Below, piece after piece: positions 17,801-26,112 of a stretch of 64,000 nt of DNA. The notes beneath the pieces were generated by a model. That model worked only from the letters and a program-made list of their open reading frames with translations. It was not told the origin of the DNA and searched no databases. The translations under genes and the position numbers were made by a program. Origin of the DNA: Neobacillus ginsengisoli. GTDB taxonomy: Bacteria > Bacillota > Bacilli > Bacillales_B > DSM-18226. Position 1 is the stretch's first letter; each line of letters opens with the position of its first letter. The DNA is taken from positions 1-64,000 of the forward strand of contig NZ_JAUSTW010000015.1 of the NCBI RefSeq assembly GCF_030813055.1, given 5' to 3'.

Positions 17801-18047
17801 TGATGGCGTTTATAAATTATCGATACCATGTGTTAGCTGTCATGCAAGCGGCATTAATGAAGAAGGACGAAAGGAAATCGTCGCATGTCTAGACGTGCAA
17901 ACATGGCTGACTGGCAACGTAAGTGATGTTGTGGCTGAAAGCTTACGGACGGAGGACGTTGGTGATATTCCAATTTTCAATCGTATTCGGGAGTTGAATA
18001 AACAAGATATGATGGCGGTTTACCAATGCCTTGAGCAAAATAATTAA
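14877..18047 (+). CDS. giant UvrA-like ABC ATPase with zinc-rich C-terminal extension
   Basis: Related to the DNA-damage ATPase UvrA but not the housekeeping enzyme. The ATG at 14877 (1056 aa) follows GGAGAGGGT; an in-frame ATG at 14838 lacks a ribosome site. First ATPase: Walker A GLSGSGKTTF (28-37), zinc module CPDC...CPKC (131-148), signature LSGGELTR (219-226), Walker B VIIIDE. Second: Walker A GESGCGKSTL (351-360), altered signature LSTGEFQ (457-463), Walker B LFIFDEPSKGLS, H-loop MMIEHN. Only ~100 residues separate the second Walker A and signature, so the zinc insertion usual there is absent. Residues ~540-1056 hold further Cys modules: CPCC (670-673), CPIC (797-800), CPFC (960-963) and CVSC (985-988). 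It may protect against a DNA-binding compound; that is inference. Confidence 0.85.
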   Translation: MKINLLIANNINKLDAALPVDKSLGIAGLSGSGKTTFCQTIGEESKKRLVSLLPKAEYQYLFSNIMETNFSAIKMEDMPLVLFLGKSSISSNPRSTIGTHTGVFKELRVWLAEKFNLSPEVFSFNNALGWCPDCKGRGTTKNVECPKCKGNRYNQEVEEYTIELFGKPHTISDINNLSIESINSLTEVLHISEAKQHILKNIINMNIGYLTLNRIMGTLSGGELTRLYLAEFMAASENTVIIIDEISVGLDHQTLLKILEEIKQLGYRNQIWLIDHSDTVLDTTDEQVFFGPGSGKYGGKIVEESPRPKPVIWERNQAMPTEYYQFHDLYCRNIQMAEIQIPKNRLVTFTGESGCGKSTLVNECMSKDFLKRYPKDKLVMVGQDRNQSITSRSTVATFLDIKKKLTKYSEDIDDIFQRSIEDIIDEMPNEDIAHKRLSLLIKLGLGYLTLERKTQSLSTGEFQCVHLVSELFANSRNPHTLFIFDEPSKGLSQNILNQFIDSVRVILQDESVSIMMIEHNTYMLENSDFIVDFGKRQLAPVQHLDVVSHDDYYRQKNSADRVAPLQISSTLNQQNGINYLKENHIVYFKNAENVYKGGILKSLSPMARVIYGEYESETIAPVIAIDLERHLYSQYSFLYEIGGLINHIVAAHPTNKDTRSFDFYYQENHCPCCSGRRVIEKFDIDVVIKDKTVPFWDGLLHPDVMEVLKYYQYPKLQFLFDEIKNELGQDISKSYNEMTEAEKHTFLYGYWEKSFYDKAGKASRTWEGFNIIIGRYMFISKSIIKEHMKASKEMITCPICQGTVLNHHKKLKFGDTDIREIIQQPLDQVLQTVGKLPELEKLKAIVGGDMALTEDVSLLPRETQVALKMLELDQASFAHYEMVLQNVLPFWDRIRGNIESISVHNRITICDFANITETRETIIDKYFTNGKYKKLTYVYEAFGFKKIVTQINKIKASHPCPFCKGKKVISEDGLHDGVYKLSIPCVSCHASGINEEGRKEIVACLDVQTWLTGNVSDVVAESLRTEDVGDIPIFNRIRELNKQDMMAVYQCLEQNN

Positions 18048-18108
18048 ATTAGATTTAATAAAACAAGCGATATTTTAATACAGAGCTAGATGTCAGTCAG
18101 TGAAGAAA

Positions 18109-18145
18109 ACTCATTTGCAATAATAAATTGCAAATGAGTATTTAT
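18109..18145 (+). terminator. terminator after the UvrA-like gene
   Basis: A 13-bp perfect stem (ACTCATTTGCAAT with its complement) around AATAA, followed by ATTTAT. Confidence 0.7.
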
Positions 18146-18281
18146 GCTATTCTGAAGAGGAGCTTGTTGGTTTAAAAGAATATTAAAAGTGTCAATCTAG
18201 ATAGACAAAAGAACGGAGAAAATCTACTTATTATCTAAGCATGCCCATCAAAGCAAAAGTCCTTATGAATGCTTTCAATCT

Positions 18282-18455
18282 AAGGGAGTAGAAGAAATTG
18301 CAAAAGGAAATTACGATACAGAAATTACCCATCCGACAAAAAACAAAATCCAAGCGTTGATAGTATCGTTCAATAATATGGCAAAGAAATTGAAAAAAGG
18401 CGAAGAAATACAGAAGGAATATGAAGAAAACCGCAAGCTATTGCTGGCCAAATAA
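18282..18455 (+). pseudogene. sensor histidine kinase fragment (HAMP domain)
   Basis: The frame reads GVEEIAKGNYDTEITHPTKN and continues to LIVSFNNMAKKLKKGEE, a typical HAMP linker after a sensor's second membrane helix. It has no start, no membrane part and no kinase domain. The same frame extends upstream to about 18207 without recognisable sequence. It ends at a TAA at 18453-18455. Confidence 0.75.
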
Positions 18456-18612
18456 AGATGGTTTCCAAATCTTAAAGGCAGTCCGCAGCGAAAGAGAGAT
18501 CCCGGTCATCATTGTTTCTGCCAAAACCGATGATATTGATAAAATTAGAGGCTTAGGTTACGGAGCAGATGATTATTTAACGAAGCCGTTTAGTCCGGCA
18601 GAACTTGTTTAG
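18448..18612 (+). pseudogene. response regulator receiver fragment
   Basis: Reads NKDGFQILKAVRSEREIPVI through GADDYLTKPFSPAELV, the second half of a receiver domain with the conserved Lys of TKPF. The N-terminal half with the phosphorylated Asp and the whole DNA-binding domain are missing. It directly abuts the HAMP fragment in another frame, so an internal deletion or rearrangement has joined two halves of a two-component system. Confidence 0.78.
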
Positions 18613-18910
18613 AGAGAACAGAAACGAATTATACAGTTTTTAATTGTATGGGAGAAGTAAAGGAACAGGGAAAAGCACCGAGTGTGTTAATAGATGATGG
18701 TTTAATTTTATTAACTACGTGCATTAAAAACATAATGACTAAATATAGGTAGCTCAAAATATGTTCCGTCAGAACATCTTCCAGAGCTTACAATGAGTGG
18801 ATTGGAAACAAGATTATTTGTATGGATTACAAAGTCTTGGACTTGATCTCATGATGAATAGAACAAGCAGGTAAAACAAATCGGAAAGCACAATGGACCA
18901 CAAAATAATT
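18613..18910 (+). other. debris after the two-component remnant
   Basis: An open stretch at 18621-18752 reads TNYTVFNCMGEVKEQGKAPS and ends at TAG. It has no start codon in context and I do not recognise it. The rest, up to the MFS gene, shows nothing. Confidence 0.35.
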
Positions 18911-18927
18911 AAAGGTGAGGTTTAAAT

Positions 18928-20160
18928 ATGACAACATTTCTTTTAGTCATCATTTATTTGGCTTTTATCAGCTTAGGTTTACCTGATTCATTGTTGGGGG
19001 TAGCATGGCCTGTGATGCAATCGGACTATGGGGCCCCACTTGAGACTGCTGGATTACTTTTTATGACGATTGCAGGTGGTACAATTATTTCCAGTTTAGC
19101 TAGCGGAAAGATACTTAAACGGTTCGGTACTGGCAATATCACATTTGTCAGTTGCTTAATGACTGCTGGTGCTTTGCTAGGATTTCATTTTGCTCCATCG
19201 GTCGTTTGGTTAATTGTATGTGCCATACCACTTGGATTAGGTGCAGGATCTGTTGATGCAGGATTAAACGATTATGTTGCTACACATTATAAGGCACACC
19301 ATATGAGTTGGTTACATTGTTTTTGGGGAGTGGGAGCTACTTTTGGTCCTATCATTATGGCTCAGTTTATTTCAGAACAACATTCTTGGAGAAATGGATA
19401 TCTTGCAATCTCTGGAATTCAGTTCACCTTAACTGTAATCCTTCTCTTCACTTTGCCCTTATGGAATAGAGTGAAAAAAAACAGCAATATCACCTTACAT
19501 GAAGAGCCGGAAGATTCAAAGGGTGTATTTGATAATGAAGATGTTAAACATGTAAAACCTTTACAAATTAAAGGAGTTAAACTGGCTTTGATCTCCTTCT
19601 TGTTTTATTGTGGAGTTGAATCAACAGTGGGTCTTTGGGGAAGTAGCTTTTTGGTAAATGTCAAGGAGTTACCCGTAGCGGTTGCTGCACAATGGGTTTC
19701 CTTATATTACGCAGGAATAACAATTGGTAGATTTATTACAGGCTTTATTACCTTTAAGATGAGTAACCGTACTCTCATTCGGATGGGGCAAACAATAGCA
19801 TTAACTGGCGCCACACTTCTATTCCTACCACTGCATTCCACTTTCTCGCTTGTAGGTTTTATTATGGTTGGACTAGGATTAGCACCGATATTTCCGTGTA
19901 TGTTGCATGAAACACCAACACGTTTTGGGAAGAAGCATTCCCAGACAATTATGGGTTATCAAATGGCTGTTGCCTATACAGGTAGTACATTCATGCCACC
20001 TCTTCTTGGTTTCATTGCATCTCATTCAACAATAGGAATCTTCCCATTTTGTATTGTTGTTTTTGTTGCAGCAATGCTCCTAAGTTCAGAAAAATTAAAT
20101 ACCTTACTGACAAAGAAGGATGTATTAAAGAGGAAAGATACAAGCTCAACAGCATTTTAA
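18928..20160 (+). CDS. MFS transporter, sugar/FucP-like
   Basis: A 410-residue carrier with about twelve membrane helices split by a charged central loop (residues ~190-215). The N-terminal part (IYLAFISLGLPDSLLGVAWP), the loop SGKILKRFGTG and the segment LGLGAGSVDAGLNDYV resemble the fucose/glucose-permease branch of the MFS. The start follows AAAGGTGAGG (18911-18920). Substrate unknown; a sugar is the best family-based guess. It stands alone among gene remnants. Confidence 0.82.
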   Translation: MTTFLLVIIYLAFISLGLPDSLLGVAWPVMQSDYGAPLETAGLLFMTIAGGTIISSLASGKILKRFGTGNITFVSCLMTAGALLGFHFAPSVVWLIVCAIPLGLGAGSVDAGLNDYVATHYKAHHMSWLHCFWGVGATFGPIIMAQFISEQHSWRNGYLAISGIQFTLTVILLFTLPLWNRVKKNSNITLHEEPEDSKGVFDNEDVKHVKPLQIKGVKLALISFLFYCGVESTVGLWGSSFLVNVKELPVAVAAQWVSLYYAGITIGRFITGFITFKMSNRTLIRMGQTIALTGATLLFLPLHSTFSLVGFIMVGLGLAPIFPCMLHETPTRFGKKHSQTIMGYQMAVAYTGSTFMPPLLGFIASHSTIGIFPFCIVVFVAAMLLSSEKLNTLLTKKDVLKRKDTSSTAF

Positions 20161-20234
20161 TCATGTAGGGGTTCAATAGATAACAAAGTTGCTTATTTTT
20201 ACATTAAAGGAAAATATATTAGGAGTGATTTAAA

Positions 20235-20294
20235 ATGAAAACTGAAAAAGAGAAAATGTTAGCTGGAGAATTATATACAAATGACGCTAATTAA
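20235..20294 (+). pseudogene. maltose O-acetyltransferase stub
   Basis: Nineteen codons, MKTEKEKMLAGELYTNDAN then TAA. This matches the first residues of the Maa/NodL acetyltransferase family (start TEKEKMLAGELY). AGGAGTG lies at a good distance upstream. The remaining ~165 codons are missing, so it is a deletion remnant that could still be translated as a short peptide. Confidence 0.65.
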
Positions 20295-20385
20295 AATAAA
20301 ATGTGAAACAAAAAACGGGTGATGACTCCCACCACCCTAAATATTTGTTAAATTCATGACCTGTGTCATTATTGAATTACTTGGA

Positions 20386-21762
20386 CTATTGTTTATTTGC
20401 AATTACCTCATTACTGACTGATAGATTTATTTTCTTCCTCATTGGATAATAGTATAGGACTAAGGGAGCAACTAACCCCATTATCCAAGCAATATCTGTC
20501 CCGTCCAGAATTTTAGAAATTGGTCCAACATACATGGTCGTATTCACAAATGGAATTTCTAGAATAAAAGAAACCAGGTAAGCAATAATTGCAATCCAAT
20601 TAAATTTTCCATACTGCCCATTTACATCAAAAACATCCAATACATTGTATTCTCCTCGACGTAAAAGGTAATAATCGATTAAGTTAATAGCAGTCCATGG
20701 AACCATAAAATAAGAAAGTAAAAGAATAAAATTCTCAAAATTAGTTAAAAAGTTTCCATTCCCCCATATCGCTAATCCTGTTCCAATAAGTGCAGTTGCA
20801 AAAACTAGCCAAAATCGAACTTTAGTTGTTGCTTTTAATTTTGTAAATGCTTCTAATGTTGTTGTAATTGACATAAATGCACCGTAAAGGTTTAGCACAT
20901 TTACCGCTAACACACCTAGCACAATCACCATGTACATTAAAACAGCTAATTGAGGTCCAACAAGTTTTGCTAGCCCTAAACTTGAATTATCTAAAAATTT
21001 AGGAATTAATGCCGTAAGAATAACACCTAGTGACATCATCCAAACCGTTCCAATCACAGTTCCTGCATAGGTATAACCAAATGTTTTTGATGATGGGGTA
21101 TTGCTTGGAAGATATCTTGAATAGTCGGCTACATATGGTGCATACGTTAATTGCCACGTTGCTGCTATACTAACCATTAATAAAAATGAACCCACTGAAA
21201 AATGACCTGGTGACCATATATGAGCAGGCATTTGAAGACGAAAAGCCTCAACAGTAACAAAAATAAAAACAATAGCGAAAATAATAGCAAAATATCTCTC
21301 CAACTTATGGATTAAATCATAACCAATCATAGTAATAACAAGTGCAATTATGCTCACTAAAACAATTCCCCAGTTAACAGGAATGGAAAATGCACTGCTG
21401 ATTGCCTGAGCACCGAGCACACTGCTACTTGCAAAAAATCCAATATACATCAGTATGACAACAAAAAGAGGAATAACCGCACCTACTACCCCAAATTGGG
21501 CACGACTTTGAATCATTTGAGGAATTCCTAGTTTTGGTCCTTGTACAGAATGGGAAGCCATAAAAATCGCTCCAAGCAGATTCCCTACAACAACTGCAAT
21601 GAGTCCCCAAAATATGCTTAAACCGAATTCAATCGCTAGGGCACCAGTAACAAGAGTTGTTACTTGCATATTTGCGCTGAACCAAATCGTAAACAAATTG
21701 CGAACACTACCATGTCTTTCTTCCTCAGGTATAAATTCTATCGTTCGTTTTTCAATATTCAT
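20386..21762 (-). CDS. NCS1 family nucleobase/cytosine permease
   Basis: A 458-residue importer of the nucleobase-cation-symport-1 family (cytosine, purines, uracil, thiamine, allantoin). Twelve membrane helices are predicted. The helix 1 region with SVRNLFTIWFSANMQ, the segment LGIPQMIQSRAQFGVVGA and the YAPYVADYSRYLP loop are typical. The start follows a GGAGGGG site. It is convergent with the MFS gene and divergent from the malic enzyme gene, so it is monocistronic. The exact substrate cannot be inferred. Confidence 0.9.
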   Translation of the reverse strand: MNIEKRTIEFIPEEERHGSVRNLFTIWFSANMQVTTLVTGALAIEFGLSIFWGLIAVVVGNLLGAIFMASHSVQGPKLGIPQMIQSRAQFGVVGAVIPLFVVILMYIGFFASSSVLGAQAISSAFSIPVNWGIVLVSIIALVITMIGYDLIHKLERYFAIIFAIVFIFVTVEAFRLQMPAHIWSPGHFSVGSFLLMVSIAATWQLTYAPYVADYSRYLPSNTPSSKTFGYTYAGTVIGTVWMMSLGVILTALIPKFLDNSSLGLAKLVGPQLAVLMYMVIVLGVLAVNVLNLYGAFMSITTTLEAFTKLKATTKVRFWLVFATALIGTGLAIWGNGNFLTNFENFILLLSYFMVPWTAINLIDYYLLRRGEYNVLDVFDVNGQYGKFNWIAIIAYLVSFILEIPFVNTTMYVGPISKILDGTDIAWIMGLVAPLVLYYYPMRKKINLSVSNEVIANKQ

Positions 21763-21867
21763 TGAAACCCCTCCATAAATTTAGCTTTTTTTTAAATTTT
21801 ACAATGCTGTGCCTCAATCCTATTTTTTATGGAATCGTTTTCAAATGCATTTAACCTAATTAAACTG

Positions 21868-21883
21868 TTTAGCTATAGCTAAA
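21868..21883. promoter_or_regulatory. 16-bp perfect palindrome, candidate operator
   Basis: TTTAGCTATAGCTAAA lies in the divergent region between the permease and malic enzyme genes, flanked on both sides by CTAATTA motifs. A regulator site for either gene is possible. Confidence 0.4.
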
Positions 21884-22244
21884 TTTATTCTAATTAGATA
21901 AGGAGAAATAAAATAGTAGAATATATATGGAGAATGTAAAAATTATATTTATTTGTAATTTTCACTCTATAATATTTGGTTGACTTTCTTCATTTTATTT
22001 AGATTTTATATATTATTTTTATATTCATTCCAGTTATTGATTACTGAATTTTTGAAATAAAAATAAATTTGTACTAGTGTATTCCTTAAAACAAGCATAT
22101 TTTTTGTAATGTCACAATCCGATTAGGGAACATCATCCTTTTCGTATTTAATGAATGATTGGTTATATCTTACCCCATAGATTTGTCAGAAAGATTATGG
22201 TTAGGATCTACAGGAGTATTTTAAACCTTTATTGGGACAATATA
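21884..22244. other. AT-rich divergent intergenic region
   Basis: About 360 nt of very AT-rich DNA upstream of the malic enzyme gene. No riboswitch, gene or clear -35/-10 pair could be settled. Confidence 0.4.
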
Positions 22245-23999
22245 ATGGCTAATGAAACAACTGCTATGGAAAAGGGGAAGGGAACGTTGATACGTAATTT
22301 CAAAGTACAACCAGAGGGAATTATTGAAACCAGCGCAAGAGGGGTTGAAGTATTGAAGACCCCTCAACTCAATAAAGGTGTGGCTTTTACTTCGGAGGAG
22401 CGGCGTGAACTGGGTCTCCGCGGGCTTCTCCCTACAACTGTTCTTACCATTGAACAGCAACTTGAACGAGCCTATCAACAGTTTTCTAGTCAGTCCACGG
22501 ATGTGCTAAAAAATGTTTACTTATCGGCTCTTCGCGACAGGAACGAAGTTTTATTCTATCGACTGGTTTCCGAGCACTTGAGTGAAATGTTGCCCATTAT
22601 CTACACCCCAACAGTCGGTCAAACGATTGAGCACTACAGCCACCTTTATCGTCGACCTGTTGGTGTTTATCTATCCATCGACGATCCAGACAGTATTGAA
22701 GAAGCATTTACTAACTTCGGTGCTTATGCTGACGAAATTGACCTCATTGTAGCCACTGACGGTGAACGTATTTTGGGCATCGGAGACTGGGGTGTTGGCG
22801 GCATTGACATTGCGTTAGGTAAGCTCACCGTGTATACGGTTGCAGGTGGTGTTGACCCTCGCCGCGTGATCCCAGTCATTTTAGATGTAGGCACAAACCG
22901 GGAAGAATTACTGAATGATCCGCTTTACGTCGGAATTCGCCATCCACGGATTCATGGTGAACAGTATGATGCGTTCATTGATACGTATGTCCGTACAGCA
23001 AGCAAGATGTTTCCAAATGCACTGCTTCATTGGGAAGACTTTGCACAGCCAAATGCCAGACCAATCCTTGAAAGATATAAGCATGAGATCTGTACATTTA
23101 ATGACGACATCCAGGGAACTGGTGCGGTTTCGCTGGCGGTTGTATTGTCAGCTGCGCGTGCTTCAGGAATTCCTTTGTCGGAACATCGTATAGTTGTATT
23201 TGGCGCGGGGACAGCCGGTATCGGTGTTGCTGAACAAATTCGCGATGAGATGGTACGTGGGGGACTTTCCCAAGAGGAAGCAAACAGCAGCTTTTGGGGG
23301 ATCGACCGACCGGGGCTGTTGCTCCAAACTACGGAAGACCTACGTGATTTTCAGAAGCCTTTTGCACGACCAGTGAAAGAAGTGGAAGACTGGAATAAAG
23401 ATGCAGAGGGTAAGATTAGCATTCTAGAGGTGGTTCAGCGAGTACATCCCACCATTCTTATCGGGACTTCGACGGTTGGAGGAGCGTTTACGGAGGAAAT
23501 TGTCAAAGCAATGGCTGCTCACACAGCCCGCCCCATCATTTTGCCTCTCTCCAACCCCACGGATAAGTCCGAAGCAAAACCAGCCGATCTCATAAAATGG
23601 ACAGATGGGAAAGCCTTGGTTGCCACCGGAAGTCCGTTTGAACCGGTCCATTACAAAGGGGTAACATACATCATTGGGCAAGCTAATAACGCCTTTGTAT
23701 TCCCTGGAATTGGACTCGGCACGATTGTGTCGCGGGCAGAGCGAGTAACCGACGGCATGCTCGTTGCTGCTGCAAAAGCTGTGGCGGGGATGGTTGACAC
23801 TAGCGCGCCAGGTGCATCATTGATACCCAAGATTGAAGACATGCGGATCACTTCAGCAGCGGTCGCTATTGAAGTGGTAAAGTCCGCCATTTCTGAAGGC
23901 GTGGCAAATTCGCAAATCAATGACGTTCAGCAAGCCGTACACGAAGCGATATGGCAGCCTAAATATAGACACGTCAAGGCGGTACAGCATTTTTCATGA
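22245..23999 (+). CDS. NAD-dependent malic enzyme
   Basis: Oxidatively decarboxylates L-malate to pyruvate. From the ATG at 22245 the product has 584 aa, the size of the large bacterial enzymes; it resembles B. subtilis YwkA. Motifs seen: SEMLPIIYTPTVG, the metal-binding ICTFNDDIQGTGAV, the Rossmann loop VFGAGTAGIGVAEQI and LSNPTDKSEA. The frame stays open back to 22155, but those residues are not typical. No start here has a strong ribosome site, so the N-terminus is uncertain. It is followed by a terminator and is monocistronic. Confidence 0.92.
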   Translation: MANETTAMEKGKGTLIRNFKVQPEGIIETSARGVEVLKTPQLNKGVAFTSEERRELGLRGLLPTTVLTIEQQLERAYQQFSSQSTDVLKNVYLSALRDRNEVLFYRLVSEHLSEMLPIIYTPTVGQTIEHYSHLYRRPVGVYLSIDDPDSIEEAFTNFGAYADEIDLIVATDGERILGIGDWGVGGIDIALGKLTVYTVAGGVDPRRVIPVILDVGTNREELLNDPLYVGIRHPRIHGEQYDAFIDTYVRTASKMFPNALLHWEDFAQPNARPILERYKHEICTFNDDIQGTGAVSLAVVLSAARASGIPLSEHRIVVFGAGTAGIGVAEQIRDEMVRGGLSQEEANSSFWGIDRPGLLLQTTEDLRDFQKPFARPVKEVEDWNKDAEGKISILEVVQRVHPTILIGTSTVGGAFTEEIVKAMAAHTARPIILPLSNPTDKSEAKPADLIKWTDGKALVATGSPFEPVHYKGVTYIIGQANNAFVFPGIGLGTIVSRAERVTDGMLVAAAKAVAGMVDTSAPGASLIPKIEDMRITSAAVAIEVVKSAISEGVANSQINDVQQAVHEAIWQPKYRHVKAVQHFS

Positions 24000-24040
24000 G
24001 TGTGGGGCAGTTTCAATCTAGGTTATTGATAGTAATGTTA

Positions 24041-24071
24041 GGGAGTGGGCGGAATGCCTACCCCTTTTTTA
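24041..24071 (+). terminator. malic enzyme gene terminator
   Basis: Stem GGGAGTGGGC/GCCTACCCC with a GGAAT loop, followed by six T. Confidence 0.78.
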
Positions 24072-24221
24072 ATACTCGATTTACTCAGTTTTTACTCACA
24101 AAGAAAATCCGTCCCTGACACACAGTTACGGATCTCGCAATAAACCCGGTTGATTTTAAAGGAGAGATTACCTCTCTTTTTATAGCTTATAGCGACAAAA
24201 TGTCCTTAGCATATTTTAATG

Positions 24222-24243
24222 TTGGCAACAATCACAGTGACAA
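24222..24243 (+). promoter_or_regulatory. candidate MtlR operator 1 (mtlA)
   Basis: TTGGCA, 10 nt, TGACAA: an inverted repeat of the TTGNCA...TGNCAA type described for mannitol activators of Bacillaceae, about 90 nt upstream of mtlA. A half-matching cre-like sequence TGAAAGCGCT follows at 24274-24283. Confidence 0.55.
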
Positions 24244-24334
24244 AATGCATTTTTGTATAAATTGAAGCAGCGGTGAAAGCGCTCTACTATTAAGATAGAA
24301 AGTTCAACAAATAAGTTGAAGGGGGAAAAGAAAA

Positions 24335-25759
24335 ATGAACGAGACAGTAAAAGACAACAAAGATGTCAAAGTTAAAATACAAAAGTTTGGCAGTTATTTA
24401 AGCGGCATGGTTATGCCGAATATCGGTGCCTTTATTGCTTGGGGACTTATTACTGCTTTATTTATTCCAACAGGATGGATGCCGAATGCAGGGCTGGCGA
24501 AACTGGTTGGTCCAATGATTACCTATCTATTGCCGTTATTGATTGGTTTTACCGGCGGTAGAACAGTTTATGATATTCGCGGAGGTGTCGTTGGTGCCGT
24601 TGCGACAATGGGTGTGATCGTAGGTACAGATATTCCGATGTTCCTTGGAGCAATGATCATGGGACCTATCGGTGGATTTGCGATTAAAGGCTTTGATAAG
24701 CTCATTCATGGAAAAATTAAGGCTGGATTTGAAATGCTTGTCAATAACTTCTCTGCAGGAATTATCGGTGGTGCTTTAACATTAATAGCATTCAAAGGTG
24801 TTGGGCCGGTTGTTGAAGCATTAAGTAAGGTTTTAGCTTCAGGTGTGCAATTTATTGTCGATCATCATGCATTACCATTAGCAAACCTGTTTATTGAACC
24901 AGCGAAGGTATTATTCTTAAATAATGCTATTAACCATGGAATCTTAAGTCCATTGGGTGTTGAACAAGCAACGCATACCGGAAAATCGATTCTCTTCATG
25001 CTTGAAACAAACCCTGGTCCGGGATTAGGTATTTTACTAGCATACTGGCTGTTTGGTAAAGGTACAGCAAAACAAACGGCACCCGGTGCAGTGATCATTC
25101 ACTTCCTAGGTGGTATTCATGAAATTTACTTCCCATATATCTTAATGAAACCAATGTTAATTCTTGCAGCTATAGCTGGCGGTGTCAGTGGGGTATTCAC
25201 CTTTACCTTATTCCATGCAGGTCTAGTAGCAGCTCCCTCTCCTGGAAGTATTTTTGCCCTTCTAGCCATGACGCCAAAAGGCGGTTATGTGGGTACGCTT
25301 GCAGGGGTTATCGTAGCAGCAGCAGTATCATTTGCAGTATCGTCATTAATCTTAAAAACAAGCAAGGCGGCGGCAGAAGAGGATTTAACCTCTGCCACAG
25401 CGAAGATGGAAGAAATGAAAGGCAAGAAGAGCACGGTTACTGCCGTGTTAAATAACACTCAAGCTGTATTTAATCCTGATCAAGTGAACAAAATTGTGTT
25501 TGCCTGTGATGCCGGAATGGGTTCCAGTGCAATGGGAGCTTCAATTCTAAGAAATAAAGTGAAAAAAGCAGGATTAGATATAACGGTAATTAACACGGCC
25601 ATTAATAATCTGCCTGCGGATGCTAATGTTGTTGTTACGCATAAAGATTTAACCGACAGAGCAAAAGCAAAGCTTCCAAATGCAACTCATATTTCGGTTG
25701 AAAACTTCTTAAATAGTCCAAAGTATGACGAATTAGTAAATGGTTTAAAAACCAGTTAA
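24335..25759 (+). CDS. mtlA: mannitol PTS transporter, IICB component
   Basis: Imports mannitol and phosphorylates it to mannitol-1-phosphate. The 474 residues comprise the membrane IIC domain (~1-345, with the substrate-site motif [11 protein letters not shown]) and the IIB domain with phospho-Cys391 in [13 protein letters not shown]. No IIA domain is fused, so it depends on MtlF encoded downstream or on the IIA domain of the second permease. The start follows AAGGGGG. A terminator separates it from mtlR. Confidence 0.95.
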   Translation: MNETVKDNKDVKVKIQKFGSYLSGMVMPNIGAFIAWGLITALFIPTGWMPNAGLAKLVGPMITYLLPLLIGFTGGRTVYDIRGGVVGAVATMGVIVGTDIPMFLGAMIMGPIGGFAIKGFDKLIHGKIKAGFEMLVNNFSAGIIGGALTLIAFKGVGPVVEALSKVLASGVQFIVDHHALPLANLFIEPAKVLFLNNAINHGILSPLGVEQATHTGKSILFMLETNPGPGLGILLAYWLFGKGTAKQTAPGAVIIHFLGGIHEIYFPYILMKPMLILAAIAGGVSGVFTFTLFHAGLVAAPSPGSIFALLAMTPKGGYVGTLAGVIVAAAVSFAVSSLILKTSKAAAEEDLTSATAKMEEMKGKKSTVTAVLNNTQAVFNPDQVNKIVFACDAGMGSSAMGASILRNKVKKAGLDITVINTAINNLPADANVVVTHKDLTDRAKAKLPNATHISVENFLNSPKYDELVNGLKTS

Positions 25760-25767
25760 TGTAAAAA

Positions 25768-25796
25768 AGGAACCCGGTGAATGCCGGGTTCTTTAT
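25768..25796 (+). terminator. mtlA terminator
   Basis: Stem GAACCCGG/CCGGGTTC followed by TTTATTT. Confidence 0.85.
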
Positions 25797-25830
25797 TTAC
25801 AAGAAAATCTAGTATAAAATTCAATCTTTA

Positions 25831-25954
25831 AGAATTGTCCAGCTCCAGCGCCTAGGGGCTCGGGGTCATAAGCCAATCCGTACTGAAGGTTAAAAAGCAA
25901 CCTTGCTGGCTCGTCTTATGCCTGTCGCCCCTGAGCAAGGCGCTTCCGCTTTTA
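25831..25954 (+). repeat. intergenic repeat copy A
   Basis: A full-length member: left end GAATTGTCCAGCTCCAGCGCC, right end AAGGCGCTTCCGCTTTT, about 124 nt. It lies between the mtlA terminator and the mtlR promoter region. Its last 36 nt match copy F. Confidence 0.85.
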
Positions 25955-25959
25955 TAATT

Positions 25960-25982
25960 TTGTCAACAAGTATGATGACTAA
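25960..25982 (+). promoter_or_regulatory. candidate MtlR operator 2 (mtlR)
   Basis: TTGTCA, 10 nt, TGACTAA: the same half-site spacing as operator 1 with one mismatch in the right half, about 130 nt upstream of mtlR. Confidence 0.4.
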
Positions 25983-26112
25983 TTTCGTTTTTCCTCTTGT
26001 TGTATAAAGGTGTTTAACGTTTTACTATTAAAATGTAAGTTTGAAATTATAATTTTGGCAACAACCTAGGGTAGGAGGACGCTAGTCGGAATTCCTAAAC
26101 GGAGTGAGATCT

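Noticed and set aside
22155..22244. 30-residue N-terminal extension of the malic enzyme
   Set aside because: Not typical of the family and no better ribosome site than the ATG at 22245.
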